NCBI GenBank assembly: GCA_030065915.1 | Contig: JASJCQ010000027.1 | Span: 1-44,247, forward strand | Reading direction: 5' to 3' | DNA: 44,247 nucleotides | Origin: Woeseiaceae bacterium | Lineage (GTDB): Bacteria; Pseudomonadota; Gammaproteobacteria; Steroidobacterales; Woeseiaceae | Part shown: positions 21,929 through 33,330 of the stretch, piece after piece | How positions within the stretch are numbered: position 1 is the stretch's first letter | Layout: the number at the start of each line of letters is the position of its first letter | Notes under the pieces: model-generated | Databases searched by the model: none | The model's input: only the letters and a program-made list of their open reading frames with translations | What the model was told of the DNA's origin: nothing | Made by a program: the position numbers and the translations under genes

Positions 21929-24900
21929 GCCACTACCTCTTTGTGCAGGTCCTGAAGCCGGTTAACGTCGCTGTCATCAAGGTGTTCGATCGCCTCGCAG
22001 GTAGCGATCGCGGCGCCGAGCGTCGTGTAGTACGTGACACCCCGGCGAACGGCTTCAGCCCGAATGGAATGGGACTCGAATATCGCCTGCTTACCTTCGG
22101 TCGTATTGACGATGAAGTCAATTTCGTCGTTCTTGATCATGTCGACGATATGCGGACGGCCCTCGCGAACCTTGTTGGCGCGGCGACAGGGAACGCCCTC
22201 CGCGGCCAGCTTCTTAGCGGTCCCGTGCGTAGCGATGATGTCGAAGCCACGGTCGACGAGGATTCTCGCGAGTTCGACCGCGCTGTCCTTGTCCCGCTCC
22301 CGGACGCTCAGCAATGCGGCACCCTGCCGCGGCAGGACAACACCTGATGCGAGTTGCGCCTTTGCATAGGCCTCGCCGAAGGACCGCCCGACCCCCATGA
22401 CCTCTCCGGTCGACTTCATCTCAGGACCGAGAATCGGGTCTGCTCCCGGGAACTTGATGAACGGGAAGACGGCTTCCTTTACCGAGAAATACTCTGGCGT
22501 CTGCTGCTCGACAAAGCCCTGGGCTTCCAATGACTCGCCGACCATTGTCTTGGCGGCGATCTTCGCAAGCGGCGCGCCTATTGCCTTGGACACGAAAGGA
22601 ACGGTCCTCGACGCTCGCGGGTTGACCTCGAGCAGGTACACCGTGTCGTTCTGGATTGCGAACTGTGTGTTCATCAGCCCAACCACATTCAACCCCCTGG
22701 CCAGCTTGACGACCTGCTCGTGCAACTCGGCCTGCATGTCGTCGGACAGGCTGAACGGCGGCAGTGAACAACCGGAGTCGCCTGAGTGCACCCCGGCCTG
22801 TTCGATGTGCTCCATGACACCGCCGATCAGGACGTTGTTCCCATCGCACACGCAATCGACGTCGACTTCGGTGGCGACATCGAGGAAACGATCGAGCAAC
22901 ACGGGGCTGTCGTGGGACACGCTGATCGCGGCATCCATGTAGGCGGCCAGGTCCTCGTCGCTGTGGACGATCTCCATGGCCCGACCGCCGAGGACATACG
23001 ACGGCCGCACGACCAGCGGATAGCCGACTTCGCTACCGGCCTTGAGCGCTTCCGCCTTGCTCTTGGCCGTGCTGTTCGGCGGCTGCTTGAGGCCGAGTTC
23101 TTCAACGAGTTTCTGGAAGCGTTCGCGGTCCTCAGCGAGGTCGATCGAGTCCGGCGAGGTGCCGATGATCGGCGCGCCCGCCGCCTCGAGATCCTTCGCT
23201 AGCTTTAATGGCGTCTGCCCGCCGTACTGCACGATGACGCCCTTGGGCTTCTCGAGATCGATGATCTCCATGACGTCTTCAAACGTCAGCGACTCGAAAT
23301 ACAGGCGATCCGACGTGTCGTAATCCGTCGATACAGTTTCCGGGTTGCAGTTGACCATGATGGTCTCGTAACCCGACTCCTTCAGCGCCAGCGCAGCATG
23401 CACGCAGCAATAGTCGAACTCGATGCCCTGCCCGATGCGGTTCGGACCGCCGCCGAGGATCATGATCTTGTCCCGATTCGTCGGCGCCGCCTCGCACTCT
23501 TCCTCATACGTTGAGTACAGGTATGCCGTCGTCGTTGCGAACTCTGCGGCGCAGGTGTCGACGCGCTTGAAGACCGGCCTGATGCCGAGCTTGATTCGAT
23601 GGGCACGCAGCGCCTTCGGATCCGCACCGAGCAACTTTGCCAGGCGATCGTCAGAGAAGCCCTGGCGCTTGAGTTGACGCATCGACGTGGCGTCCAGCTT
23701 GTCGAGCGTCTGGCCTTTCAGCGATCGTTCGGCGTCGACGAGCTCGGCCATCTGGGCGAGAAACCACGGGTCGATGCCAGTGACGCTGGCGATCTCTTCG
23801 AATTCAATACCGTGCCGGAAGGCATCCGCTACGTAGCGAATCCGGTCCGGGCCCGGCAGCCGCAACTCCTGCAGCAGGTTGTCCCGATCGACATCGTTGT
23901 CGATGCCGTCGATGACCTCGTCGAGACCGGCAATGCCGATTTCCATGCCTCTAAGCGCCTTTTGCAGCGATTCCTGGAACGTGCGCCCCATCGCCATGAC
24001 CTCGCCCACGGACTTCATCTGCGTCGTCAGGCGATCGCTGGTTCCGGGAAATTTTTCGAAAGTAAAGCGCGGAATTTTTGTGACCACATAGTCGATGGTG
24101 GGCTCGAAGGACGCCGGGGTTGCGCCGCCCGTGATGTCGTTCTGCAACTCGTCCAGCGTGTAGCCGATCGCGAGCTTGGCGGCGACCTTGGCGATCGGGA
24201 AGCCAGTCGCTTTCGACGCGAGCGCCGACGATCGCGACACACGCGGGTTCATCTCGATGATCAGCACGCGGCCGTTGGTCGGGTTGATCGCGAACTGAAC
24301 GTTCGAACCGCCGGTCTCAACACCGATCTTGCGCAGCACGTCGATCGACGCATCGCGGAGACGCTGGTACTCCTTGTCGGTCAGCGTCTGCGAAGGCGCG
24401 ACCGTGATCGAGTCGCCGGTGTGTACGCCCATCGGGTCGAAGTTCTCGATCGAGCAGACGATGATGCAGTTGTCCTTGCGGTCGCGAACGACCTCCATCT
24501 CGAATTCTTTCCAGCCGATGACGCTCTCTTCCAGCAGTACCTCGGTCGTCGGGGACATCTCCAGGCCGTGTGAGACGATGCGCTCGAACTCCTCCCGGTT
24601 ATAGGCAATACCGCCGCCCGTACCGCCGAGCGTGAACGACGGTCGAATGATCGTCGGGAAGCCGATGTCCTTCTGTTTCTCCAGCGCCTCGTCCAGCGTG
24701 TGCGCGATCTCGGCTCGCGGGCTCTCCAGGCCAATCTCGGACATCGCCTTGCGGAACAGGTCGCGGTCCTCGGCCATGTCGATGGCACCGCGGGATGCGG
24801 CAATCATCTCGACGTTGAACTTCTCGAGCACACCCTCGCGAGCAAGGTCGAGCGCACAATTGAGCCCGGTCTGGCCGCCCATCGTCGGCAGCAGCGCGTC

Positions 24901-25149
24901 AGGCCGTTCCTTCTCGATGATGCGAGCGACAGCCGTCCAGTGCACCGGCTCGATGTAAATCGCGTCAGCGGTCTCCGGATCCGTCATGATCGTCGCCGGG
25001 TTCGAGTTGACCAGGATGACCCGGTAACCCTCTTCCTTCAGCGCCTTGCAGGCCTGTGCACCGGAGTAGTCGAATTCGCAGGCTTGCCCGATGACGATAG
25101 GCCCGGCGCCAATAATCAACACACTCTTGATGTCTGTACGCTTAGGCAT
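21925..25149 (-). CDS. carB: Carbamoyl-phosphate synthase large subunit
   Basis: 1074 aa, full length (E. coli 1073). Two homologous halves each contain an ATP-grasp domain: [18 protein letters not shown] opens the first and [17 protein letters not shown] the second. The C-terminal ~140 residues are the MGS-like allosteric domain that binds UMP/IMP/ornithine in relatives. It makes carbamoyl phosphate from ammonia supplied by CarA, bicarbonate and 2 ATP, for arginine and pyrimidine synthesis. It lies 52 bp after carA. Confidence 0.98.
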   Translation of the reverse strand: MPKRTDIKSVLIIGAGPIVIGQACEFDYSGAQACKALKEEGYRVILVNSNPATIMTDPETADAIYIEPVHWTAVARIIEKERPDALLPTMGGQTGLNCALDLAREGVLEKFNVEMIAASRGAIDMAEDRDLFRKAMSEIGLESPRAEIAHTLDEALEKQKDIGFPTIIRPSFTLGGTGGGIAYNREEFERIVSHGLEMSPTTEVLLEESVIGWKEFEMEVVRDRKDNCIIVCSIENFDPMGVHTGDSITVAPSQTLTDKEYQRLRDASIDVLRKIGVETGGSNVQFAINPTNGRVLIIEMNPRVSRSSALASKATGFPIAKVAAKLAIGYTLDELQNDITGGATPASFEPTIDYVVTKIPRFTFEKFPGTSDRLTTQMKSVGEVMAMGRTFQESLQKALRGMEIGIAGLDEVIDGIDNDVDRDNLLQELRLPGPDRIRYVADAFRHGIEFEEIASVTGIDPWFLAQMAELVDAERSLKGQTLDKLDATSMRQLKRQGFSDDRLAKLLGADPKALRAHRIKLGIRPVFKRVDTCAAEFATTTAYLYSTYEEECEAAPTNRDKIMILGGGPNRIGQGIEFDYCCVHAALALKESGYETIMVNCNPETVSTDYDTSDRLYFESLTFEDVMEIIDLEKPKGVIVQYGGQTPLKLAKDLEAAGAPIIGTSPDSIDLAEDRERFQKLVEELGLKQPPNSTAKSKAEALKAGSEVGYPLVVRPSYVLGGRAMEIVHSDEDLAAYMDAAISVSHDSPVLLDRFLDVATEVDVDCVCDGNNVLIGGVMEHIEQAGVHSGDSGCSLPPFSLSDDMQAELHEQVVKLARGLNVVGLMNTQFAIQNDTVYLLEVNPRASRTVPFVSKAIGAPLAKIAAKTMVGESLEAQGFVEQQTPEYFSVKEAVFPFIKFPGADPILGPEMKSTGEVMGVGRSFGEAYAKAQLASGVVLPRQGAALLSVRERDKDSAVELARILVDRGFDIIATHGTAKKLAAEGVPCRRANKVREGRPHIVDMIKNDEIDFIVNTTEGKQAIFESHSIRAEAVRRGVTYYTTLGAAIATCEAIEHLDDSDVNRLQDLHKEVVA

Positions 25150-25201
25150 GCACGGATCCTGATCCAGTTTCTACTTTAATAAACTTCTTTAAAACCATGG
25201 T

Positions 25202-26356
25202 TTATATGGCTTTTTCCTTCGATTGAGTGCGCTTGATATCGATCATGTCCGAGATAAAGCGCTCAAACAGCGGTTTAAGGTCGTGCGGGCCCGGGCTCGC
25301 CTCCGGGTGACCCTGGAAGCTGAACGCCGGCCGATCCTTGAACGCGATGCCCTGCAGCGTCCCGTCAAACAGCGACCGGTGCGTTGCCTCGACCGTCTTC
25401 GGCAGGCTCTTCTCGTCAACGGCGAATCCGTGGTTCTGACTGGTGATCATGACCTGACCCGTTGCCAGGTCCTGCACCGGGTGGTTCGCACCGTGATGCC
25501 CGAACTTCATCTTGACGGTCTTTGCGCCGGCAGCCAGCGACAACAACTGATGGCCGAGACAGATACCGAAAATCGGGATGGACCGCCCGAGGAACACCTT
25601 GATCGCTTGAATCGCGTAATCGCAGGGCTCCGGATCACCCGGGCCGTTGGACAGGAAGATCCCGTCCGGATCCAGTGCCAGTGCCTCCTCGGCCGGTGTC
25701 TGCGCCGGGACGACCGTCATGCGGCAGTCGAGGTCGGCGAGGATCTTCAGGATGTTGCGCTTGATGCCGAAGTCGTATGCAACCACGTGGAACGGCGCGA
25801 TGCGACGGCTCATGATGCGTGGCTTCTTGCCGAACGTCGTACCGTAGCTCCACTGGTACGGCGCCTCGGTCGAGACAAACTTCGCGAGGTCCATGCCTGC
25901 AATGCCGGGGAACTTGCGGGCGTGCTCCACCGCGAGTGCCGGATCGGCATCGCCGGTCATGATGCATCCCGACTGGGCGCCCTTTTCTCTGATGATCCGG
26001 GTCAGCTTGCGCGTGTCGATGTCTGCAATCGCGACAAGATTGGCCTGTTTCAGGAAGTCGGAGAAGCTGCGCTCCGATCGCCAGCTGCTGACGACCGATG
26101 AGCGGTCCCGGATGATCAGGCCTGACGCATGAGTCTTGACGGACTCCATGTCATCGCTGTTCGTACCGGTATTCCCGATGTGCGGATAGGTCAGTGTGAC
26201 CATCTGTCGGCAATAGGAGGGGTCGGTCAGGATTTCCTGGTAACCCGTCATGGCCGTATTGAAGACGACTTCTCCAATGGTCTTCCCATTGGCGCCCACG
26301 GACTGACCGTGGAAAATCGTACCGTCCTGAAGAGCTAGAATGGCTGGCGTGGACAA
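25202..26356 (-). CDS. carA: Carbamoyl-phosphate synthase small subunit
   Basis: 384 aa glutamine amidotransferase. The class I nucleophile elbow [12 protein letters not shown] and the His-Glu pair in [11 protein letters not shown] complete the catalytic triad. The start codon is TTG 26356, because GAGG lies 7 nt upstream and the reading [17 protein letters not shown] matches the family N-terminus; no ATG or GTG precedes the conserved region. The 190-bp gap to dapB contains an intrinsic terminator. Confidence 0.97.
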   Translation of the reverse strand: MSTPAILALQDGTIFHGQSVGANGKTIGEVVFNTAMTGYQEILTDPSYCRQMVTLTYPHIGNTGTNSDDMESVKTHASGLIIRDRSSVVSSWRSERSFSDFLKQANLVAIADIDTRKLTRIIREKGAQSGCIMTGDADPALAVEHARKFPGIAGMDLAKFVSTEAPYQWSYGTTFGKKPRIMSRRIAPFHVVAYDFGIKRNILKILADLDCRMTVVPAQTPAEEALALDPDGIFLSNGPGDPEPCDYAIQAIKVFLGRSIPIFGICLGHQLLSLAAGAKTVKMKFGHHGANHPVQDLATGQVMITSQNHGFAVDEKSLPKTVEATHRSLFDGTLQGIAFKDRPAFSFQGHPEASPGPHDLKPLFERFISDMIDIKRTQSKEKAI

Positions 26357-26428
26357 AGGCGATCCTCTCTAAACTACCGATCGCTCAAGTCTCTTCCAGG
26401 GCTGCCCGCAGGCATTTGCAGAAGTCAG

Positions 26429-26456
26429 ATGCAAAAAAACGGAAGGCTGGCCTCCC
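26429..26456 (-). terminator. Intrinsic terminator between dapB and carA
   Basis: On the minus strand a 7-bp stem CGGGAGG/CCTTCCG (one G-U) with loop CCAG is followed by seven T. It ends the dnaJ-dapB transcript about 90 bp downstream of dapB. It could instead act as a leader attenuator of carAB if the carA promoter lies upstream of it. I see no clear promoter in the remaining ~73 bp before carA. Confidence 0.85.
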
Positions 26457-26546
26457 GCTCGCACATCGCGCGTCGCGATCCGGCGTAGTTTACTGAAGCT
26501 TCGAATCGCCCGCTATAGGCTGGGCCGATTTTTTGGGGAAAATTCC

Positions 26547-27323
26547 CTATTCGCCGAACAGAACGTCTTCCATCGTGTAAAAACCGGCCGGTTTACCGAC
26601 GATCCAGCGCGCCGCCGTGACCGCGCCGCGGGCGAACACATCGCGCGACGCTACGCTGTGGCTCAACGTCAGTCGTTCCGAGTCGCTGACGAGCATCACC
26701 GAATGGTCGCCGGGCACTTTGCCGCGTCGTTCGACCTGGAACTCGATCTGGCCCGGCTGCGGGCTCGACTCGTCATCGAAATGCTTTGCCTCCGTGAAAT
26801 CGAGGCCACGAGCCGCTGCAGCCGCTTCGCCGAGCTTCAGCGCTGTACCCGACGGCGCGTCCTTCTTGTGCACGTGATGCGTCTCGTCGATACGGATCGA
26901 GAATTCCGGGCCCAATGCCGCCGACGCGTCCGCAACAAGCCGCGTCAATACGGCGACACCCTGACTCATGTTGCGATCGTAGACGACGGGAATCCGGGTA
27001 GCGGCGGACTTGAGCAGTGCCGCTTGAGCGTCCGACAGTCCGCTGACACCGGATACCAGCGGCACACCGGCCTTCGCGGCGGCATCGACCACCTGCTCGG
27101 TACCGGCAGGCAGGCTGAAATCGATGATTACATCGGACACCGCTGCGAGGCCCGCGATGTCGTCCCCGATGTAGGCGGACGACGGGAGTGGCGCGCTGGT
27201 GACCTTGTCCGGGTGGCGGGTCCAGACGCCTGCCGCAGAAAGATCGTCCGATACGGCGACAATGTCGGCGATGGATAGCCCCATCCGGCCGGCGCCGGCG
27301 ATACCAATTCGAATCGAGGTAAT
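26547..27323 (-). CDS. dapB: 4-Hydroxy-tetrahydrodipicolinate reductase, probable AUU start
   Basis: About 258 aa. It reduces HTPA to tetrahydrodipicolinate in lysine/diaminopimelate synthesis. The catalytic block ETHHVHKKDAPSGTA (H149, H150, lysine at 153-154) is present, as is IDFSLPAGTEQVV. The first ATG (27284) would start inside the NAD(P)-binding loop. The frame continues upstream as TSIRIGIAGAGRMG, but the 27 codons between the in-frame TAG (27357-27359) and this ATG contain no ATG, GTG or TTG. ATT at 27323 has GAGGG 7 nt upstream and gives the expected N-terminus. The loop has one Gly fewer than the E. coli GAGGRMG. Confidence 0.9.
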   Translation of the reverse strand: MTSIRIGIAGAGRMGLSIADIVAVSDDLSAAGVWTRHPDKVTSAPLPSSAYIGDDIAGLAAVSDVIIDFSLPAGTEQVVDAAAKAGVPLVSGVSGLSDAQAALLKSAATRIPVVYDRNMSQGVAVLTRLVADASAALGPEFSIRIDETHHVHKKDAPSGTALKLGEAAAAARGLDFTEAKHFDDESSPQPGQIEFQVERRGKVPGDHSVMLVSDSERLTLSHSVASRDVFARGAVTAARWIVGKPAGFYTMEDVLFGE

Positions 27324-27388
27324 GCTCTTGCCCTCAGGCGTCCCAGGCTGACAAGGCTACGCGATGTCGGGGGGTGTGGGCAAAGCGC

Positions 27389-28519
27389 TCAGGAACTGAT
27401 GCGCTCGAAGAAACGCTTGACGGTGTCGATCCACGTGTCCGCTCGGGGGCTGTGACTGTCGCCGCCCGATTTGACCTTGTCATCGAACTGCCTGAGCAGG
27501 GACTTCTGCTCTTCGGTCAGGTTAATCGGCGTCTCGACGGAGACCTGAGCGAACAGGTCGCCCTTGCGCGGATCACGGACCGTCACGACGCCCTTGCCGC
27601 GCAGCCGGAATACCTTGCCGGACTGTGTCCCGGCTGGGACTTTCAACGACACGTGACCATCGAGTGTCGGCAGCTCAACCTCACCGCCCAGCGCGGCCGT
27701 CGCGAAACTGACCGGTACCTCGCAGGACAGGTCGGCGCCATCCCGCTTGAAAATCTTGTGTGGCTTCAGTCGAATCTCGACATAGAGGTCGCCCGGGGGA
27801 CCGCCGTTGCGCCCCGCCTCGCCCTCGCCCGACAGACGTATGCGATCGCCGTCGTCGACGCCCGCCGGCACCTTCACCGACAGCGTCTTGGTCTTCCTGA
27901 TGCGGCCACGACCGTGGCAGGCATCGCAGGGATCCTCGATTATCGTGCCCGCACCCTTACAGGTCGGACAGGTTTGCTGTATCGAGAAAAAGCCCTGTTG
28001 CATGCGAACCTGGCCAACGCCGCCGCAGGTATGGCACTGCTTGGGCTCCGTGCCTTTCTTGGCGCCGCTGCCGTCGCAGACGTCACAGGTGACCTGGGTG
28101 GGTACGTCGATCGTAACGTCGTCACCCGAGACCGCCGCCTCGAGATCTAGCTTCAGCTCGTAGCCAAGATCGGCGCCACGAAAAACCTGGCTGCCGCCGC
28201 GACGTGAGCCACCGCCGAAGATGTCGCCGAAGACGTCGCCGAAGATATCGCCGAATCCCTCTGCGCTGAAGCCGCCGCCACCGGGTCCGCCGGAGCGAAT
28301 CCCCTCATGGCCGAACTGGTCGTAGGCGGCACGTTTCTCATCGCTGCTCAGGACTTCGTAGGATTCCTTGGCCTCCTTGAATCGAGCTTCCGCCTCGGCA
28401 TCGTCCTTGTTCCTGTCCGGATGATGCTTCATGGCGAGACGCCGATACGCCTTCTTGATCTCGTCAGAAGTCGCTGTCTTGGAGACGCCAAGTACTTCGT
28501 AATAGTCGCGTTTCGCCAT
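27389..28519 (-). CDS. dnaJ: Chaperone protein DnaJ
   Basis: 376 aa type I Hsp40. Order: J domain (1-70) with HPD at 33-35, Gly/Phe-rich linker ([19 protein letters not shown]), four zinc-finger repeats [32 protein letters not shown], then the two substrate-binding beta domains. It stimulates the DnaK ATPase and delivers clients. It is separated from dnaK by a GC-rich UUCG hairpin and is followed 65 bp later by dapB. Confidence 0.98.
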   Translation of the reverse strand: MAKRDYYEVLGVSKTATSDEIKKAYRRLAMKHHPDRNKDDAEAEARFKEAKESYEVLSSDEKRAAYDQFGHEGIRSGGPGGGGFSAEGFGDIFGDVFGDIFGGGSRRGGSQVFRGADLGYELKLDLEAAVSGDDVTIDVPTQVTCDVCDGSGAKKGTEPKQCHTCGGVGQVRMQQGFFSIQQTCPTCKGAGTIIEDPCDACHGRGRIRKTKTLSVKVPAGVDDGDRIRLSGEGEAGRNGGPPGDLYVEIRLKPHKIFKRDGADLSCEVPVSFATAALGGEVELPTLDGHVSLKVPAGTQSGKVFRLRGKGVVTVRDPRKGDLFAQVSVETPINLTEEQKSLLRQFDDKVKSGGDSHSPRADTWIDTVKRFFERISS

Positions 28520-28524
28520 GCTTC

Positions 28525-28551
28525 AAAAACCGGGCGCCGCGAACGGCGCCC
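28525..28551 (-). terminator. dnaK-dnaJ intergenic hairpin, partial terminator/attenuator
   Basis: On the minus strand GGGCGCCG-TTCG-CGGCGCCC (28551-28532) forms a perfect 8-bp stem with an extra-stable UUCG loop, followed by GG and five T. It resembles an intrinsic terminator and ends about 5 bp before the dnaJ start, so it may reduce read-through or protect the dnaK mRNA 3' end. Confidence 0.7.
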
Positions 28552-28577
28552 TTCAGATTGCTTTTAACCAGCAGACA

Positions 28578-30503
<1,926 letters not shown>

Positions 30504-30543
30504 GTTGATTACTCCCAAAAAATTCTTTTCGAAACTGTCTGAA

Positions 30544-30571
30544 ACGTGGGGCCGCGGCCCCTGTATTCAAG
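30544..30571 (-). promoter_or_regulatory. Sigma-32-like heat-shock promoter of dnaK
   Basis: On the minus strand CTTGAAT (30571-30565), a 13-bp spacer and CCCCACGT (30551-30544) closely match the RpoH consensus CTTGAAA and CCCCATnT. A perfect 14-bp palindrome GGGGCCGCGGCCCC (30548-30561) overlaps the spacer and -10. It lies 41 bp before the dnaK ATG. Confidence 0.7.
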
Positions 30572-30585
30572 CGTTTGCTAAAAAA

Positions 30586-31131
30586 TTATTCCGCGTCGTC
30601 GGACGCCTCTGACGGAGGCTCGGTCGAGACGACAACGCGGGCCGCGCGCAGCAGGCGCCCGTTCAACGTGTAGCCCTTCTGAATGGCCACCAGGACCGAG
30701 TTCGGTTCCATGTCGGCAGAGGGCTGCATGCTGATGGCTTCGTGGAGCTCCGGGTCGAACGGTTCGCCGACAGGGTCGACCACTTCGATGCCGGCGCGTT
30801 CGAGCGCGGTCAGCAGCTGCTTCAGCGTGGCCTCGCTGCCCTCGCGCAGGGCATCGGCATCCGCATTCCCGGCAGCGGCAAGGCCCATCTCGAAGCTGTC
30901 GACGACGCCCAGGAGCTCACGGCCAAACCCTTCCAGGGCGAACTTGCGTGCTTTTTCGACGTCCCTGGCGGCACGCTTGCGCACGTTCTCCAGCTCCGCA
31001 GCCGTGCGGACATAACGGTCCCAGTTCTCTTCGGCTTTCGCCTGTGCGGCTTCCAGCTCGTCGTCCGGCGCCGACTCAGGCTCTTCCTTTGGAAGTTCGT
31101 CGTCGAACTTCTCTTCCGCCTGCTCGTTCAT
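30586..31131 (-). CDS. grpE: Nucleotide exchange factor GrpE
   Basis: 181 aa from ATG 31131 (MNEQAEEKFDD); GGGGAG lies 6 nt upstream. The open frame extends 20 codons further but without support. An acidic N-terminus and a long coiled coil (AQAKAEENWDRYVRTAAELENVRKRA) lead to the C-terminal beta-wing with the signature PFDPELHEAISMQPS. It releases ADP from DnaK. It lies between hrcA and dnaK. Confidence 0.97.
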   Translation of the reverse strand: MNEQAEEKFDDELPKEEPESAPDDELEAAQAKAEENWDRYVRTAAELENVRKRAARDVEKARKFALEGFGRELLGVVDSFEMGLAAAGNADADALREGSEATLKQLLTALERAGIEVVDPVGEPFDPELHEAISMQPSADMEPNSVLVAIQKGYTLNGRLLRAARVVVSTEPPSEASDDAE

Positions 31132-31150
31132 GTGTAGCTCCCCATACGTC

Positions 31151-31171
31151 TTGTCCCGTCGTCCGGGACAA
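31151..31171 (-). promoter_or_regulatory. Perfect hairpin in the grpE leader
   Basis: TTGTCCCG and CGGGACAA (8 bp, perfect) flank a 5-nt loop. The hairpin ends 7 nt before the GGGGAG ribosome site of grpE. There is no T-run, so it is not a normal terminator. It might be an RNA structure controlling translation or a protein operator. Confidence 0.5.
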
Positions 31172-31192
31172 CATTTCAAGTCTCGCCGCACT

Positions 31193-31218
31193 CTGGGGGC
31201 GCAGCAGTAAATATCAAG
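31193..31218 (-). promoter_or_regulatory. Possible sigma-32 promoter of grpE
   Basis: On the minus strand CTTGATA (31218-31212), a 12-bp spacer and CCCCCAGA resemble an RpoH promoter. The match is weaker than at dnaK and the position just after the hrcA stop fits an internal heat-shock promoter. Confidence 0.4.
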
Positions 31219-31233
31219 TGTAAATTGGCCTGG

Positions 31234-32292
31234 TCAGCTTCGTTGTTTGAGCGCGGATCCAAGCAGCCTGGAGGTCAGGTCGACAATCGGAACGACACGG
31301 TCGTAGGCCATACGCGTCGGCCCAATAACGCCAAGGACGCCGATCGTATCGTCCTCCAGGTGGTAAGGCGCCGCTACGACACTAACGTCATCGAGGATCC
31401 TGAACCCGGATTCCTCGCCGATGAAAACCTGCACGCCCGACGCATGAATGCTGCGGTCCAACAGGTCGAGGATCATGCGCTTGTGCGAGAACGCATCGAA
31501 CAGGCGTCTGAGTTTGCTGATGTCCGACAGCTCCTCGAAGTCCATCAGGTTGGTCTCGCCGGCCATGACAAACTCGCCGTCGGGATTCGACACGCCCTCC
31601 ATCGCCGTCTGGGCAACGGTAACGATATCGAGCATCTCCTGGTTCATCGATGCCCGCAGTCGTTCCAGGTCATTGACCACCCGCTCTCGCAGCGTGGCCA
31701 TCTCTGCGCCGGCGTAGTGTTCATTGATGAAGTTCGCAGCGTGCTGCAACTCAGACGCCGAGTATTCCCGATCGACGTGCAGGATCCGGTTCTGAACTTC
31801 ACGATCGTTGATGACGAGAATCACCAGGATGCGGTTGTCGGAAAGCGGCAGAAATTCGATTTGCCGAAGCGTCGCCGTCTGGCCTCGCGGCACGGTCACG
31901 ATCCCGGCAAGGCTCGTGATCTCGGACAGCATTTTCGACACCGAACTGATGAGTTCGTCCGGGTCGTCGGCTGAATCGCCCAGCTGCGTACGCAGCTTCT
32001 CGAGGTCGTTATCCATTGGCTTCTTGAAGCGCACCATTGTGTCGACGAACAGCCGATAGGCCTTCGGCGTCGGCACGCGTCCGGCCGACGTATGCGGCGC
32101 CGACACGAGACCCATCTCTTCGAGATCGGACATGACGTTGCGAATCGTTGCGGGACTGAGATCGAGGCCTGAGTCCTTCGACAGGGTTCTTGAGCCCACC
32201 GGCATGCCATCGCGGACATAACGCTGGATCAGCACCTTCAGCAGGTGTCCCGCTCGCTCGCTGGGAATCGGTGTGTTCGCTTCTGCTGACAT
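31234..32292 (-). CDS. hrcA: Heat-inducible transcription repressor HrcA
   Basis: 352 aa from ATG 32292 (MSAEANTPIPSERAG). An N-terminal winged helix (about 10-80; RDGMPVGSRTLSK, LSPATIRNVMSDLEEMGL) binds CIRCE operators in relatives. It is followed by a GAF-like dimer domain with FIGEESG near the C-terminus. It represses heat-shock operons and depends on GroEL for activity. It is first in hrcA-grpE-dnaK-dnaJ, but I see no CIRCE inverted repeat upstream of it, grpE or dnaK. No clear ribosome site. Confidence 0.96.
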   Translation of the reverse strand: MSAEANTPIPSERAGHLLKVLIQRYVRDGMPVGSRTLSKDSGLDLSPATIRNVMSDLEEMGLVSAPHTSAGRVPTPKAYRLFVDTMVRFKKPMDNDLEKLRTQLGDSADDPDELISSVSKMLSEITSLAGIVTVPRGQTATLRQIEFLPLSDNRILVILVINDREVQNRILHVDREYSASELQHAANFINEHYAGAEMATLRERVVNDLERLRASMNQEMLDIVTVAQTAMEGVSNPDGEFVMAGETNLMDFEELSDISKLRRLFDAFSHKRMILDLLDRSIHASGVQVFIGEESGFRILDDVSVVAAPYHLEDDTIGVLGVIGPTRMAYDRVVPIVDLTSRLLGSALKQRS

Positions 32293-32382
32293 TGATAAGA
32301 AACAGGAAACGGACGTGCTGCGCTCTGTGATAGTGTTGATTGACGCTAGCAACGGCTTGGCGGCCGGTCAAGGGTTTGCAAC

Positions 32383-32406
32383 AATGCCCGTCGACCCACG
32401 GGCATT
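32383..32406. repeat. Perfect 9-bp inverted repeat between hrcA and nadK
   Basis: AATGCCCGT and ACGGGCATT flank 6 nt. It lies 30 bp upstream of nadK and 91 bp upstream of hrcA in the divergent intergenic region. It is not followed by a T-run on either strand, so it could be an operator. Confidence 0.5.
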
Positions 32407-32436
32407 GAAAACACCTGCAAAACGACAAGAACACAC

Positions 32437-33330
32437 ATGGGCCTGGCATTCACCAAAATCGCACTCGTCGGACGACCGGAGGACGAACGCGTCATCGAGC
32501 CGATACAGCAGCTCGCCGATCACCTCGCGGGATCGGGCGTCGAACTCTACTCGGCATCAAAAGGCATCAATGACAAGGTCAAGGTCGTCGATGAGGCCAC
32601 GCTGTCCGATACCGCCGACCTGATCGTCGCCGTGGGCGGCGATGGCACGATGCTGTATGCGGGCGCGCTGGCCCGGAAGCGAGACATCCCGTTGCTCGGA
32701 GTCAATCGGGGCAGACTGGGCTTCCTGGCCGACGTGATACCCGATGAGATGACGGCCAGCCTCGACCAGGTTCTGGCAGGCAACTACACTCGGGAGTCAC
32801 GCGTGCTAATGCGCGCAACGCTGTCGGGCGCAGGCAAAACGAAGACCGCGTACGGTATCAACGACGTCGTGTTGCAGCGCCGCGAGACCGGCCGCATGGT
32901 CGATTTCGAGACCTGGATCGGCAATGACTACGTCAATACGCATTCCGGCGACGGGTTGATCGTCGCGACTCCGACCGGCTCCACGGCCTATGCGCTCAGT
33001 TGCGGCGGCCCGATCCTGTCGCCCCAGCTTGACGCGCTCGTGCTTGTCCCGGTCGCGCCGCACACGCTGACCGACCGGCCTATCGTTATCCCATCTAACC
33101 AGACGGTCGAGGTCGTCATTGTCGAGCGCGACGTCAAGGCGGAGATCACCGTTGACGGCGTGTCGCTCGGCGAGATCAAACCTGGCGACCGGCTGACCGT
33201 CGGGCAGTCCGACGGCCGCGTCACACTGATTCACCCACCCGGATACGACTACTTCGACATCCTGAGATCGAAGCTGTACTGGGGTAAAGATAGCCGCAAT
33301 CGAGGCACTCCTGGCGACCGTGCTAACTAG
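32437..33330 (+). CDS. nadK: NAD kinase
   Basis: 297 aa, phosphorylates NAD to NADP. The diacylglycerol-kinase-like GGDGT motif is at 67-71, the NE/D-type nucleotide motif appears as YGINDVVLQR, and the Gly-rich TPTGSTAYALSCGGP follows. Cytoplasmic. Divergent from hrcA and overlapping recN, the common grpE/hrcA-nadK-recN neighbourhood. Confidence 0.97.
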   Translation: MGLAFTKIALVGRPEDERVIEPIQQLADHLAGSGVELYSASKGINDKVKVVDEATLSDTADLIVAVGGDGTMLYAGALARKRDIPLLGVNRGRLGFLADVIPDEMTASLDQVLAGNYTRESRVLMRATLSGAGKTKTAYGINDVVLQRRETGRMVDFETWIGNDYVNTHSGDGLIVATPTGSTAYALSCGGPILSPQLDALVLVPVAPHTLTDRPIVIPSNQTVEVVIVERDVKAEITVDGVSLGEIKPGDRLTVGQSDGRVTLIHPPGYDYFDILRSKLYWGKDSRNRGTPGDRAN

